A DNA stretch of 34,943 nucleotides from Candidatus Zixiibacteriota bacterium (GTDB taxonomy: Bacteria; Zixibacteria; MSB-5A5; GN15; PGXB01), in the NCBI GenBank assembly GCA_026397505.1, contig JAPLUR010000094.1:1-34943 (forward strand). Reading direction: 5' to 3'. Under the pieces are notes generated by a model. The model did not search any database and was not told where the DNA came from. It saw only the letters and a program-made list of their open reading frames with translations. This document shows, piece after piece, positions 25,005 to 33,027 of the stretch (within the stretch, counting starts at the first letter, position 1; each line of letters starts with the position of its first letter). The position numbers and the translations under genes are program-made.

Positions 25005-26534
25005 CTAAGTAAGCAGAGTTCTCATATTTGACGATATAATAGCCTTCAATGTATTGAGCTGGTCAATGTTTTCATCGCTTGTCATTGTCAACTCCGCTGC
25101 CGCCATTGAATAGATAAGATAGTCAACGGCAGTCACAAGTCTCCCATCAGATCTTTGATCCAAAATGAATCTTTGATAGAAAGGATGTTGGAGATTCCAG
25201 GTTATGATTATCGTCCTACCCTGTAATTCACATTCAAAGATCTGGCCATTTGCACCGAGGTTCGCATATACGAATTTGGATCTTTGGACTGAAGCTGGTT
25301 GGGTGAGCCGAAAGTTCGCCCGAGTCGTTTTTTCTTTTGTTTCGGGTTTGGATACAGAAGTACTACTGGCACCAGATCTTCTCTCAATATTGGTCTTGGG
25401 CGTAACCAAAAGCTTTGCTTTCTGGTCAATCGTCCTTTGAGCCGATTTATGTAGTTCATCAATTTCTTCACTCTCCTTTGTTCGGCTCTTCGAGCTTTCT
25501 CTGGACTTTATTGTAGTACACTGGGCTTTCAGATGCTTCAGAAGCTGGTCCTTGAAGGATTGATCCAGAACAATTGATCGCTTTGTGAAGTCGATTCCGA
25601 CAAACTTATCGAGATCGCCGGTCAGGAAAATCTCGCCCCGCATTCTATTAAAGTCATTATGCTTAGTGAATGCGTCAAGGGTCTCGGCCGCCTGGATCTC
25701 TCTCTGATTTCGCAAGATGTAGAATCCTTGGTTCTTGATGCCAAGCGCAATCTCGCGCTCACCTGCTGAGGGTTTGTCAGGTATTAGAACGATCCGCACT
25801 TTTACATTTTCAGTGCGTTCAGTATCATCAGTCTTTATGGTCACTGGATATACATCATCGCTGAATACTTCCGTATGCGGATCATCTAGTTCCAGTGGAT
25901 CCAAAATCTTCGCCTGCTCGTCATTAATAGTCACGCTCAGGTGAGATCGCAGAAAGTATCTATGTATTTGTCCTATGCGCTTCCGCAGAGTACTGGCGAA
26001 GACAGTAGTATTTTGATTAGATAAGCCATCACAATTGTCAAGAATAACAACCGTTCCAGATTCAGCGTCTGCTAGCAAAGTTTCAAATAATCTGATCTCC
26101 TTTTCTGCAGAATTCTCCAAATATTTCTCAAATTTATTTGAATTAATAACGTGATCAATGTCGGCCACACTCGTGAGATACACATCATTTTTCTTGGTGA
26201 TCAATGTGGTTTTTCGAGCCAGTGATAGACTAGCAGTCACCAATCCCATGCCGAATTTTCCAAGATCTGAGACAGGGTTTTTTGAAGTGAGTGAACCAAG
26301 CCGCAAGGCCTGATCTAGGATATCACGATCCATGCCGGTACCATCATCGGCTATTATAATACGTATTGCACCATTCTCTTTATAGATCCTCAAGACTATT
26401 CTCTGCGCCTCCGCATCAATTGCATTGTCGATGAGATCTGCAATAGCCCCGTAATTCTCATATCCTAAGCACCTTAAGGACTCTATCAGTCTAGCAGGAT
26501 TAGGATCGTTTGGTGAATTAAACCTGAAATTCAT
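25005..26534 (-). CDS. GHKL (MORC-like) ATPase
   Basis: The product has 509 residues from ATG 26534, which has AGGAAGG about six bases upstream; a GTG at 26561 would add nine residues. It has an N-terminal Bergerat-fold ATPase: the N box LIDNAIDA (34-41), the G1 box DDGTGMD (63-69), and the lid GKFGMGLVTASLSLARK from residue 92. An S5-like transducer domain with a second half of uncertain fold follows (about 170-330), then a charged Ser/Lys/Glu stretch (about 345-410) and a C-terminal domain of unknown type. The pattern is closer to MORC/Hsp90-like ATPases than to histidine kinases; no H box or CA partner domain is seen. Bacterial MORC-like GHKL proteins often occur in defence loci. It is more AT-rich than its neighbours and stands alone. 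I cannot assign it to a named system. Confidence 0.75.
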   Translation of the reverse strand: MNFRFNSPNDPNPARLIESLRCLGYENYGAIADLIDNAIDAEAQRIVLRIYKENGAIRIIIADDGTGMDRDILDQALRLGSLTSKNPVSDLGKFGMGLVTASLSLARKTTLITKKNDVYLTSVADIDHVINSNKFEKYLENSAEKEIRLFETLLADAESGTVVILDNCDGLSNQNTTVFASTLRKRIGQIHRYFLRSHLSVTINDEQAKILDPLELDDPHTEVFSDDVYPVTIKTDDTERTENVKVRIVLIPDKPSAGEREIALGIKNQGFYILRNQREIQAAETLDAFTKHNDFNRMRGEIFLTGDLDKFVGIDFTKRSIVLDQSFKDQLLKHLKAQCTTIKSRESSKSRTKESEEIDELHKSAQRTIDQKAKLLVTPKTNIERRSGASSTSVSKPETKEKTTRANFRLTQPASVQRSKFVYANLGANGQIFECELQGRTIIITWNLQHPFYQRFILDQRSDGRLVTAVDYLIYSMAAAELTMTSDENIDQLNTLKAIISSNMRTLLT

Positions 26535-26929
26535 AAATTCCTTCCTCTTGATGTTAGCCACACCAAGATTGCATCAACTAAAGTTTCGAATTTTGCTGTA
26601 ATAAGAAAGCCAGCATTTTTAATTTTGAGATCGCACCCCGTAAGCTTACATCTATCACCTCCTATTCGATGTTAAACACATCAAATAAACAAAAAGTCCG
26701 ATATTAATCTCCGAATCGGATGTCTACATCCAATTCGACTATCAAATAATGATTTTATTGAATTTATGTCAAGTACTTTTATTCAACCAGGTAACCCGCC
26801 TGCCGCGGCAACCCCCTGGCCTAGAGGACTATTAGCAGTCAAGATTTATCTTGCAGAATCGATCAGATATCCTTATATAGACCCCGGTAGCGCATCAAAT
26901 CCAAATATCTGTTTAAATAAGGAGGTTTC
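26535..26929. other. Divergent intergenic region between the GHKL gene and the 26930 gene
   Basis: An AT-rich gap of about 395 bases that must hold both promoters. It contains the strong ribosome-binding site with AUG-UAA at 26646-26662 and a hairpin at 26712-26737 (CGAATCGGATGT against ACATCCAATTCG, one mismatch). I do not see an unambiguous -35/-10 pair. Confidence 0.5.
26646..26662 (-). promoter_or_regulatory. Perfect Shine-Dalgarno followed by a start-stop AUG-UAA
   Basis: On the minus strand AGGAGGTGAT (26662-26653) is fully complementary to the usual 16S rRNA 3' end. Two bases later comes ATG (26651-26649), followed at once by TAA. It lies about 115 bases upstream of the GHKL start, in its presumed leader. 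It may be a start-stop regulatory element or a leftover of a lost gene. Confidence 0.45.
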
Positions 26930-27388
26930 ATGCCATCCAATCTCGGAAAACGTGGTGCCGATGAGAGTGAGTTTCTCATTAGCCCAAACCTTGAGAAATC
27001 AATCGAGAATATTTACACGCCGCAGATGAAAGCTGCGTTAGAAAAGGCGGCTGCCGATGCCAACCTTTGGATCACCGCCAAGAATGATCCCATTAAGTAT
27101 CTTCGGGACTGTGGCATTGCGTTGGCGTCAGATTATGCGATCCGACTTGAGGATAGCCTTGTAGGAATAGCTGGAGAGTTGCCGGTTCCCCCGATGTGTC
27201 CCGCCGGATACCACCCTGTTCTAGTTGTGGAAAAGAAAACGGTCTGCGTGCATTGGGGTTTGATCGTTCGCGGCACGACAGTATTCGAGGTGGCAGGGAA
27301 GGTGATTGTGAAGGGCAACAAGGTGCGAGTCTGTCTAAGGAGCGAAGAAAGATTGGTGGGCACATGGGTCTGCGAACCAGGTGAATGA
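26930..27388 (+). CDS. Unknown cysteine-containing protein with leader-like N-terminal half
   Basis: A 152-residue product. AAGGAGG stands six bases before the ATG, so the start is well defined. Residues 33-78 (LEKAAADANLWITAKNDPIK... to ...GIALASDYAIRLEDS) recall the nitrile-hydratase-like leader peptide pattern: an Ala/Asp helix, a DP...L...GI...L core, then a short acidic strand. The second half holds cysteines at 90, 106, 135 and 148 (PPMCPAGYHP, TVCVHWG, VRVCLRS, WVCEPGE) among beta-strand-like segments. No RiPP-modifying enzyme is visible in the window, so a small zinc- or disulfide-stabilised protein is an equal possibility. It is divergent from the GHKL ATPase gene. Confidence 0.55.
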   Translation: MPSNLGKRGADESEFLISPNLEKSIENIYTPQMKAALEKAAADANLWITAKNDPIKYLRDCGIALASDYAIRLEDSLVGIAGELPVPPMCPAGYHPVLVVEKKTVCVHWGLIVRGTTVFEVAGKVIVKGNKVRVCLRSEERLVGTWVCEPGE

Positions 27389-27850
27389 ATTGTCAGGGTA
27401 GCCTTGGGTCTGGTCTGCAGTAGATCTGCCCCCAAAGGCGGTAAAACGGTGCAGAACTGCGCGATTGATGGATTACCGGTTTCCGTCAGGAGAGACTCCT
27501 GACGGCGTGGGGAATTACATTTTTGGAGAAAGATGTCGGGTTTCTCATTCATCCCGCTTATGCGGGATTCATTCGAAACGCCGACCTACGTCTATTGTAA
27601 CAGATTTCGCAAAACCCTTCGGGATTTTGCGCTACGAGTCTGAGATTCTGCTGCCCAATATGAATTGTCGAAACCCCGCTCATTCCGCCTGAGGCGGAAT
27701 TCGGGGGAAGATCGACCCACAACCTGACAAAAGCGGCAAACGAGGACCCGCCTGCGGCGGGCCGGGCACATAATGCCCGCTAAAGTTTTTCCTGTCCTGT
27801 CCGATTTCTACCTCGTTAATGAGACATTCAACGAAACTCGGAGGATAGCT
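27389..27850. other. Non-coding, hairpin-rich spacer
   Basis: No gene. It holds a member of the CCGTCAGGAG hairpin family (27480-27507) and then a series of unrelated perfect hairpins: ATCCCGC-TTAT-GCGGGAT (about 27550), CGCAAAACCC-TTC-GGGATTTTGCG (about 27607-27629), TTCCGCC-TGA-GGCGGAA (about 27685), CCCGCC-TGC-GGCGGG (about 27750). This is the same style of intergenic filling as at 8096-9640. Confidence 0.65.
27480..27507. repeat. CCGTCAGGAG hairpin family, copy B
   Basis: CCGTCAGGAG (27483-27492), a 3-base loop, and CTCCTGACGG (27496-27505), followed by CGTGGGGAATT. The arms are identical to those at 9578-9600. The adjacent bases (GGATTACCGG before, GGGGAATTA after) also resemble those of copy A. 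Confidence 0.8.
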
Positions 27851-28108
27851 ATGCCGGTTGCAACCTGTCAGACCTGCGCCCGTGTCATGCGCGAAAAGGC
27901 CGATTACCCCCGCGGCAATTTTTCATCCGAATACTGTTCGAATTGCGTGGACGAAAGAGGGGTTCTGAAACCGAAATCGGTAATAAAGGAAAATATGATC
28001 CGTTACCGTGTGCGGAACAACGGCTTAAGCGAGGAAGAGGCGACCGAGGCGGTCGATAACCTGATGAGACTTCTCCCCGCCTGGCAAACCGTGCCGACGC
28101 GGCGCTAA
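27851..28108 (+). CDS. Small zinc-ribbon protein (Zn_ribbon_2-like)
   Basis: An 85-residue product from ATG 27851, which has CGGAGGA eight bases upstream; longer in-frame starts lack such a site. The N-terminal half holds CQTCARVM and, 20 residues later, YCSNCVDERG, a C-x2-C pair duo that would bind zinc, as in the PF12674 putative zinc ribbon. The C-terminal part (EEEATEAVDNLMRLLP) is a helix. Family members are common and uncharacterised. It is a single gene between two non-coding spacers. Confidence 0.75.
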   Translation: MPVATCQTCARVMREKADYPRGNFSSEYCSNCVDERGVLKPKSVIKENMIRYRVRNNGLSEEEATEAVDNLMRLLPAWQTVPTRR

Positions 28109-28162
28109 GCTTCAAAAGGGCGGAATTTATCGCCCTGCGGAACAATCTCTCCCGCCTGATGT

Positions 28163-28244
28163 TGGATTGGAAAGAACATTTATCTTGTTTATATGTTTGG
28201 ATTTAGTATATTATTTACAGTTAACCTTATGTCTTTCCAATCCA
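28163..28244. promoter_or_regulatory. yajC-operon promoter enclosed by a 13-bp inverted repeat
   Basis: TGGATTGGAAAGA (28163-28175) and TCTTTCCAATCCA (28232-28244) are perfect complements 56 bases apart. Between them is a promoter-like pair: TTGTTT (28185-28190), 16 bases, TATATT (28207-28212). The left arm would lie upstream of -35 and the right arm in the 5' leader, so they may be paired operator sites or the ends of a tiny element. Confidence 0.55.
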
Positions 28245-28292
28245 GGAAGGGATAGGAAAGCTATATATTTATTTTTTTATTAGGAGGAGAGA

Positions 28293-28610
28293 TTGATTAC
28301 TCTTCTGATGTTTTTTGCCGGCGGCGCCCCGTCGGATGGCGGCGGCGGCAGTTGGCTGGCGACCTGGGGGATGCTGATCCCGCTTTTTCTTATCATGTAT
28401 TTGCTTCTCATCAGACCCCAGCGCAAGCGGCAAAAAGAGCACGATAAGTTGCTCAAAGAGTTGAAGAAAGGCGATCGGGTGGTAACCAACAGCGGAATGT
28501 TCGGCACCATTTTCGCCATCAACGATGAGAAAAGCATCGTAGTTCTGAAGCTGACCGATGAGGTCAAAGTCGAGTTTTTGAAATCCGCGATTGCGGGTCG
28601 AGTAGAGTGA
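28293..28610 (+). CDS. yajC: Sec translocon accessory protein YajC
   Basis: A 105-residue single-span membrane protein of the SecDF-YajC complex. AGGAGGAG stands a few bases before a TTG start at 28293; an ATG five codons in has no better site. A Gly-rich exposed N-terminus is followed by the membrane helix WGMLIPLFLIMYLLLIRPQ, with the family hallmark LLIRPQRKRQKEH. The cytoplasmic part has GDRVVTNSGMFGTI and a charged end. It leads the yajC-def-fmt-rng operon; secD and secF are not in the window. Confidence 0.95.
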   Translation: MITLLMFFAGGAPSDGGGGSWLATWGMLIPLFLIMYLLLIRPQRKRQKEHDKLLKELKKGDRVVTNSGMFGTIFAINDEKSIVVLKLTDEVKVEFLKSAIAGRVE

Positions 28611-28627
28611 TTTTTTAAGGAGTTATC

Positions 28628-29134
28628 GTGGCAGCAAGACCGATCGTTTTATACGGCGAACCGGTTCTGCGGGAAAAGGGCAAACCGGTCGAGAAATTTG
28701 ACCGTGAGACAAAAGATTTGGTGGCCGATATGATCGCCACCCTGAAAAATGCCAAGGGGCTCGGTCTGGCCGCCCCCCAGGTGGGCGCAGCGGTCAGAAT
28801 TTTCATCATTGACTTATCCGCCATTGAGTTGACCGAGTCGGTGAGGGTTTTTATCAACCCCCAGATAATTGAGACCTCGGGTGAGGTGCTGATGGAAGAG
28901 GGTTGCCTCTCTTTTCCGGGAATCTACCAGAAAATAGTTCGTCCGGAAACGGTGAAAATCAGGGCAACCGAACCAAACGGCAAAGAATTCACCTTGCGGG
29001 CATCGGGCATGTTGGCCCGAGCCATATTGCATGAATACGACCATCTCGAGGGAAAGCTATTTATTGACTATTTTTCGCCTGTCTCCCGTGCCCTTGTAAG
29101 AGGGAAACTCCGTAAGATGGCCGCGACGCTTTAA
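28628..29134 (+). CDS. def: Peptide deformylase
   Basis: Removes the formyl group from nascent N-terminal methionine. 168 residues, starting at GTG 28628 with AAGGAG upstream. All three motifs are intact: GLGLAAPQVG (44-53), EEGCLSFPG with metal ligand Cys93, and HEYDHLEG with His135, Glu136 and His139. The C-terminal tail (RALVRGKLRKMAA) is typical of type 1 enzymes. It lies 17 bases after yajC and 30 before fmt, so deformylation and formylation genes are paired. Confidence 0.98.
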   Translation: MAARPIVLYGEPVLREKGKPVEKFDRETKDLVADMIATLKNAKGLGLAAPQVGAAVRIFIIDLSAIELTESVRVFINPQIIETSGEVLMEEGCLSFPGIYQKIVRPETVKIRATEPNGKEFTLRASGMLARAILHEYDHLEGKLFIDYFSPVSRALVRGKLRKMAATL

Positions 29135-29164
29135 AAAGTCGTCTTCCGCCACGATCAGTTTCGG

Positions 29165-30127
29165 ATGAGAGTTGTTTTTATGGGGACGCCGGAGTTTGCC
29201 CGGCGGCCGTTGGAGTATCTCTATAGGAATGCCCGCCATGATATCGCGGCGGTGGTGACCGGCCCGGATAAACCCTCCGGGCGCGGCCTTAAACTGATCC
29301 CTACCGCGGTCAAGGCGGCGGCCCAGAAATTCGAAATCCCCGTCTATGCACCGGAATCGCTGAAAGACCAGCCTTTTCTGGAAAAGATGAAGAATATCGG
29401 GGCCGATATTTTTGTCGTGGTTGCTTTCCGGATTCTGCCGGAGGCCCTCTTCACCATCCCGGCGCGTGGCTCGATCAATCTTCACGGTTCGCTTCTGCCC
29501 AAATACCGGGGAGCCGCCCCGATAAACTGGGCCCTGATCAACGGCGAGACCGAAACCGGCCTGACCACCTTCTTCCTGAAGAAGAAGGTCGATACCGGTG
29601 ATGTTATCTATCAGGAAAAGATATCTATCAAGCCCGACGAGATATTCGACGAGCTTTACACGCGCCTTTCGGAGATGGCCGGGCCGGTTATCGAGAAGAC
29701 GCTCAATCTTATTGAGACGGGAAATGTGGTACCGATCGCACAGGATAATTCCCTGGCCACCCCGGCGCCCAAGCTGTCGCCGGAAGATTGCCAGATCGAT
29801 TGGGGTTTCCCGCCCGAGAATATAGTCAATTTCATTCGGGGGCTGTCCTCCATCCCGAGCGCTTTTACCGGATTTCGGGGAAAGAAAGTAAAAATTTTGA
29901 GAGCACGGAAAGACGAGGTCGAAATGACCGAAAAATTTGAACCGGGGCAGATAATCAAAGATAAACAGAGACTGCTGGTCGCCGCCGCATCGGGCGCTGT
30001 TGAAATACTGGAACTGCTCCCTGAGGGAAAATCCAGAATAACCGGCGGCGAATTTGTCCGGGGATACCATCCGGATAACCATGAAATGCTGAGCGCCAGA
30101 CTGAAAGGGGAGCTTTCGCAACAATGA
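29165..30127 (+). CDS. fmt: Methionyl-tRNA formyltransferase
   Basis: Formylates initiator Met-tRNA using 10-formyl-THF. 320 residues, the normal length. The N-terminal Rossmann domain starts RVVFMGTPEFA; the catalytic loop is NLHGSLLPKYRGAAPINWAL, with the conserved Asn, His and later Asp in KVDTGDVI. The C-terminal OB-type domain (from about 205) contacts the tRNA. The stop overlaps the rng start by four bases (ATGA). Confidence 0.97.
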   Translation: MRVVFMGTPEFARRPLEYLYRNARHDIAAVVTGPDKPSGRGLKLIPTAVKAAAQKFEIPVYAPESLKDQPFLEKMKNIGADIFVVVAFRILPEALFTIPARGSINLHGSLLPKYRGAAPINWALINGETETGLTTFFLKKKVDTGDVIYQEKISIKPDEIFDELYTRLSEMAGPVIEKTLNLIETGNVVPIAQDNSLATPAPKLSPEDCQIDWGFPPENIVNFIRGLSSIPSAFTGFRGKKVKILRARKDEVEMTEKFEPGQIIKDKQRLLVAAASGAVEILELLPEGKSRITGGEFVRGYHPDNHEMLSARLKGELSQQ

Positions 30128-31662
30128 AAAAAGAAATTCTTATTAATTCCCACGAATACGAGACCAGAGTGGCGATTCTCGAGGATGACCGCCTGGAGGA
30201 GTTGTATGTGGAAAGGCCGCAGTCGGAGCGACTGGTCGGCAATATTTATAAGGGGAAAATCAAGACGGTGCTTCCCGGGATGCAGGCGGCCTTTATCGAT
30301 ATCGGCATGGAGAAAGCGGCTTTTCTGCACGCCTCCGATATCGGCGATCTGACCTCCACCCAGGAATATGATTCGGAATTTGTCGATGAGGAACCGCCGG
30401 CGGAAATTATCCGCAAGGCGCGTCGGGCCGGAATCGAGACGGTTCTCAAAGACGGCCAGGATATCCTGGTGCAGGTTATCAAAGAACCGATCTCGACCAA
30501 AGGGCCGCGGGTGGCCACCGATGTCTCTATCCCCGGAAGGTACCTGGTGCTGGTGCCGGATGACGACCATGTGCGGGTTTCGAAGAGAATCTCCAACTGG
30601 GGTGAAAAACGGCGGCTGAAAAAGATCATCTCGCCGCTACGGCCTGAAGGGTTCGGGCTGATTGTCCGCACCGAGGCGGAAGGGAGAGAAGAGGATGATT
30701 TCCGTTCCGATGTCAAGCGGCTGCAGAAGCTCTGGTCGCGTCTGATACGTCGCTCGGAAATGATGAAAGCGCCGGCGCTGATTCATAAGGAGGTAGAAAT
30801 AACCACCTCGATAATCCGCGATATTTTCACCGATGATGTGACCCGTCTGCTGGTCGACAACCGCTCCGAATACCGCACCATCATGGCCTATGTGCGTCAG
30901 GTGATGCCGCATTTCAAAAACCGGGTGGAGTTGTATAAAGGCGCCACCCAGCTGTTCGACCTGTACAAGGTGGAGCCGGAAATCGACAAGATGCTTGACC
31001 GGAAAATATGGATCAAAAAAGGCTCTTATCTGGTGATCGATCAGACCGAGGCGATGGTGACGATCGATGTCAACACCGGCCGGTTTGTCGGCAAGGGTGA
31101 CCAGGAGACGACGATCCTGCGAACCAATCTGGAGGCGGCCAAGGAAATCGCCCGGCAGATAAGACTTCGCGATATCGGCGGCCTGATTGTCTGCGATTTT
31201 ATCGATATGTATAGCCGGGAAAACCGACGCCGGCTTTTCGAGGAATTTAAGAATGCATTCCGCAACGACCGCGCCAAGCGGGCGATAAATCCGGTCAATG
31301 AATTCGGCCTGATCGAACTGACCCGAGAGAGAATCAGACCCTCCCTGATATTCACTTTCTCGGAGCCCTGCCCACACTGTCACGGTTTCGGGCGAATCCT
31401 TTCGCGCGAGACGGTAGCGACCAAGATTGAGCGATGGTTCAACCGCGCTCGAGTTGATTCCCGGTTCAAGAAGTACAATCTGGTGGTGAACCCGCTTCTG
31501 GCCGAGACATTGATTGGGAACAATATCAATCGGGTCAGCAAAATTATGAAGATGCATGGATTCAGGATAAACCTGGTGCGCGATGCAACCATTCCGGCGC
31601 AGGATTTCCGGGTTTATGAGGGCGAGGGAAACACCGAGTTGACCGAGGCGTACGAAGGGTAA
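30124..31662 (+). CDS. rng: Ribonuclease G/E family endoribonuclease
   Basis: A 512-residue protein of RNase G length, without the long C-terminal scaffold of RNase E. An S1 domain (about 37-125; GNIYKGKIKTVLPGMQAAFIDIG) is followed by the RNase H-like and DNase I-like core. The magnesium ligands are Asp315 (TIDVNTGRFVG) and Asp358 (VCDFIDM). The zinc-link CPHC (Cys416, Cys419) joins protomers. RNase G matures 16S rRNA 5' ends and degrades mRNA. It is last in the yajC-def-fmt-rng operon. Confidence 0.95.
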   Translation: MKKEILINSHEYETRVAILEDDRLEELYVERPQSERLVGNIYKGKIKTVLPGMQAAFIDIGMEKAAFLHASDIGDLTSTQEYDSEFVDEEPPAEIIRKARRAGIETVLKDGQDILVQVIKEPISTKGPRVATDVSIPGRYLVLVPDDDHVRVSKRISNWGEKRRLKKIISPLRPEGFGLIVRTEAEGREEDDFRSDVKRLQKLWSRLIRRSEMMKAPALIHKEVEITTSIIRDIFTDDVTRLLVDNRSEYRTIMAYVRQVMPHFKNRVELYKGATQLFDLYKVEPEIDKMLDRKIWIKKGSYLVIDQTEAMVTIDVNTGRFVGKGDQETTILRTNLEAAKEIARQIRLRDIGGLIVCDFIDMYSRENRRRLFEEFKNAFRNDRAKRAINPVNEFGLIELTRERIRPSLIFTFSEPCPHCHGFGRILSRETVATKIERWFNRARVDSRFKKYNLVVNPLLAETLIGNNINRVSKIMKMHGFRINLVRDATIPAQDFRVYEGEGNTELTEAYEG

Positions 31663-31696
31663 AAGGGATCAGTTAAGGAAATCGCGAACCGCAAAA

Positions 31697-31725
31697 TTTC
31701 CGACAGGAAAGGGTTCCTGCCGGCG
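31697..31725. repeat. CCGTCAGGAG hairpin family, diverged copy C
   Basis: CCGACAGGAA-AGGG-TTCCTGCCGG (31700-31723), preceded by TTT and followed by CG, keeps the frame of copies A and B with matched changes in the arms and one mispair. It lies 35 bases after the rng stop. It has no T tract, so termination is doubtful. A 22-base word at 31651-31672 recurs with three changes at 31737-31758 on its far side. Confidence 0.6.
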
Positions 31726-31790
31726 CAATGGCGGCATATGAAGGGTAAAGGAGATCAGGCCACAATTCCGCAACAGGAAGGTGCAAAATA

Positions 31791-32108
31791 ATGGCCTCTG
31801 AATATCTATATCGTCTCGTACCGACCCGGCTTGAAATGCTTACGGAGGGGCCGACACAATTGGAGACAGAATTGGTGACGGCCCACTTCGCCTATCTTCA
31901 GGATGCTGTTGCAAAAGGGACTCTTCTTCTCGCCGGCAGGACGACGCTACTGGATGAGCGGACATTCGGGATCGCGGTGTTCAAAGCGGAGACCGAGGAG
32001 GAAGCGCGGTGTTTCATGGAAAATGATCCCGCGGTTGCGGGGGGCGTGATGCATGCAGAGCTTTTCCCATTCCGAGTGGCGCTCTTAGCAGAAGACTGGG
32101 TTGTGTAG
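31791..32108 (+). CDS. YciI-like protein
   Basis: A 105-residue protein of the YCII fold (ferredoxin-like alpha/beta). Characteristic segments are VTAHFAYLQDAVAKG (the conserved His), LLLAGRTTL, FGIAVFKAETEEEARCFMENDPAVAGGVMHAEL and PFRVAL. AGGAAGG precedes the ATG. YciI-type proteins act as small dimeric enzymes or accessory domains, and no activity is settled for this subgroup. It stands alone on the plus strand, convergent with the next gene. Confidence 0.85.
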   Translation: MASEYLYRLVPTRLEMLTEGPTQLETELVTAHFAYLQDAVAKGTLLLAGRTTLLDERTFGIAVFKAETEEEARCFMENDPAVAGGVMHAELFPFRVALLAEDWVV

Positions 32109-32156
32109 GTAAGTGCCGTAAGCCCCGACCAAGGGGTCGGGACAGGCGTGAGGGCT

Positions 32157-32975
32157 TTACCCACCCGGCTGTTGGTCGTTGTTCTCAACTCGGACTATTG
32201 TGACGCCGCGTGTACCTGCATATATTGACTGATATTCCCGTAGATTGCCCTCGGTGTTGTCGTTGATCTCGCGCATCTCAAACAGTGTGCGTATGATGCG
32301 TGGAATGCTCTCTTCATACCCTCTGCGGAAATCAGCATCTTCGGCGTCTGTTTTCCCTCTCCGGCCTCTAGGCGATACCATAAAGTAGCGACGGAAGAGC
32401 TCTTGAGGACCGTGCGACCGGAAATCAAGGACTAATGGGCAGCAGAACAGACATTCCAAGGGTATGGAGAGGGCAAGGATATCTCCGGACTCAATGCGTC
32501 GGCGTGCAGACCCAAAGACTAACTCGTAGGTCTCTTGAGCCGAGCAGATCGAAAGAACGATAGGTCTTGGGGGGCGCTGACATCGCTCAACGCCCTCAGT
32601 CCTGGCATACAGAACGTAAAGCGGGTAGAAATTATGCTGAGCGCTTGAATCCAAGAGAAGGTCGATCTGGTAACCCGTCTGATTTGATCGTGCCAACTCC
32701 GAATAGTGGTCCTTTCCCGGCTTTATTTTTTTCGCCTGCACTCGCATTTTGAAACAACCATTGCGAAGCAGGAACCACCAATCCCAGTCGGCACCAGAGA
32801 ATCTCGCCTCCTCATGCCTGTCGAACTCGTAATAGCGAACATCTGGAGTCTTTTGTTGAAAGAAGTCAAGGAGCCAGTCAGTGATCGACTCCTCTTTGAC
32901 TGCGGGTTGACGTTGAAGCCAACCCGCCACGTAATCATTGGCTTCTCTTGCGACAATGCCGATTGCGGTCTTCAT
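32157..32975 (-). CDS. DUF6615-like protein with a restriction-nuclease-type motif
   Basis: A 272-residue protein. The N-terminal 90 residues have the order E (KEESITDWLLDFF), EE (HEEARF), GADWDWWF, then MRVQAKKIK, resembling a PD-(D/E)XK core in which Asp63/Asp65 and Gln80/Lys82 would bind metal. GADWDWWF followed by QAKK is, as I recall it, the DUF6615 signature. The rest (about 95-230) alternates strands and helices with SLPLECLFCCP-like hydrophobic stretches and no known motif. AGAGAGG precedes the ATG. It is the second gene of a minus-strand pair, 52 bases after the gene at 33028-33789. Confidence 0.65.
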   Translation of the reverse strand: MKTAIGIVAREANDYVAGWLQRQPAVKEESITDWLLDFFQQKTPDVRYYEFDRHEEARFSGADWDWWFLLRNGCFKMRVQAKKIKPGKDHYSELARSNQTGYQIDLLLDSSAQHNFYPLYVLYARTEGVERCQRPPRPIVLSICSAQETYELVFGSARRRIESGDILALSIPLECLFCCPLVLDFRSHGPQELFRRYFMVSPRGRRGKTDAEDADFRRGYEESIPRIIRTLFEMREINDNTEGNLREYQSIYAGTRGVTIVRVENNDQQPGG

Positions 32976-33027
32976 ATAGTCAATAGCCTCTCTTTGGACT
33001 ACGGGTCTTTATGCCGAACGGCGCAAA

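Noticed and set aside
26766-27029. Short plus-strand frame overlapping the 26930 gene
   Set aside because: No ribosome-binding site, whereas the overlapping frame at 26930 has a strong one.
29057-30124. 355-codon open frame on the minus strand opposite fmt
   Set aside because: It covers a perfectly conserved formyltransferase on the other strand. The product is arginine/glycine-rich with no family features.
30637-31557. 306-codon open frame on the minus strand opposite rng
   Set aside because: Shadow of the RNase G gene; no start signal and no recognisable domain.
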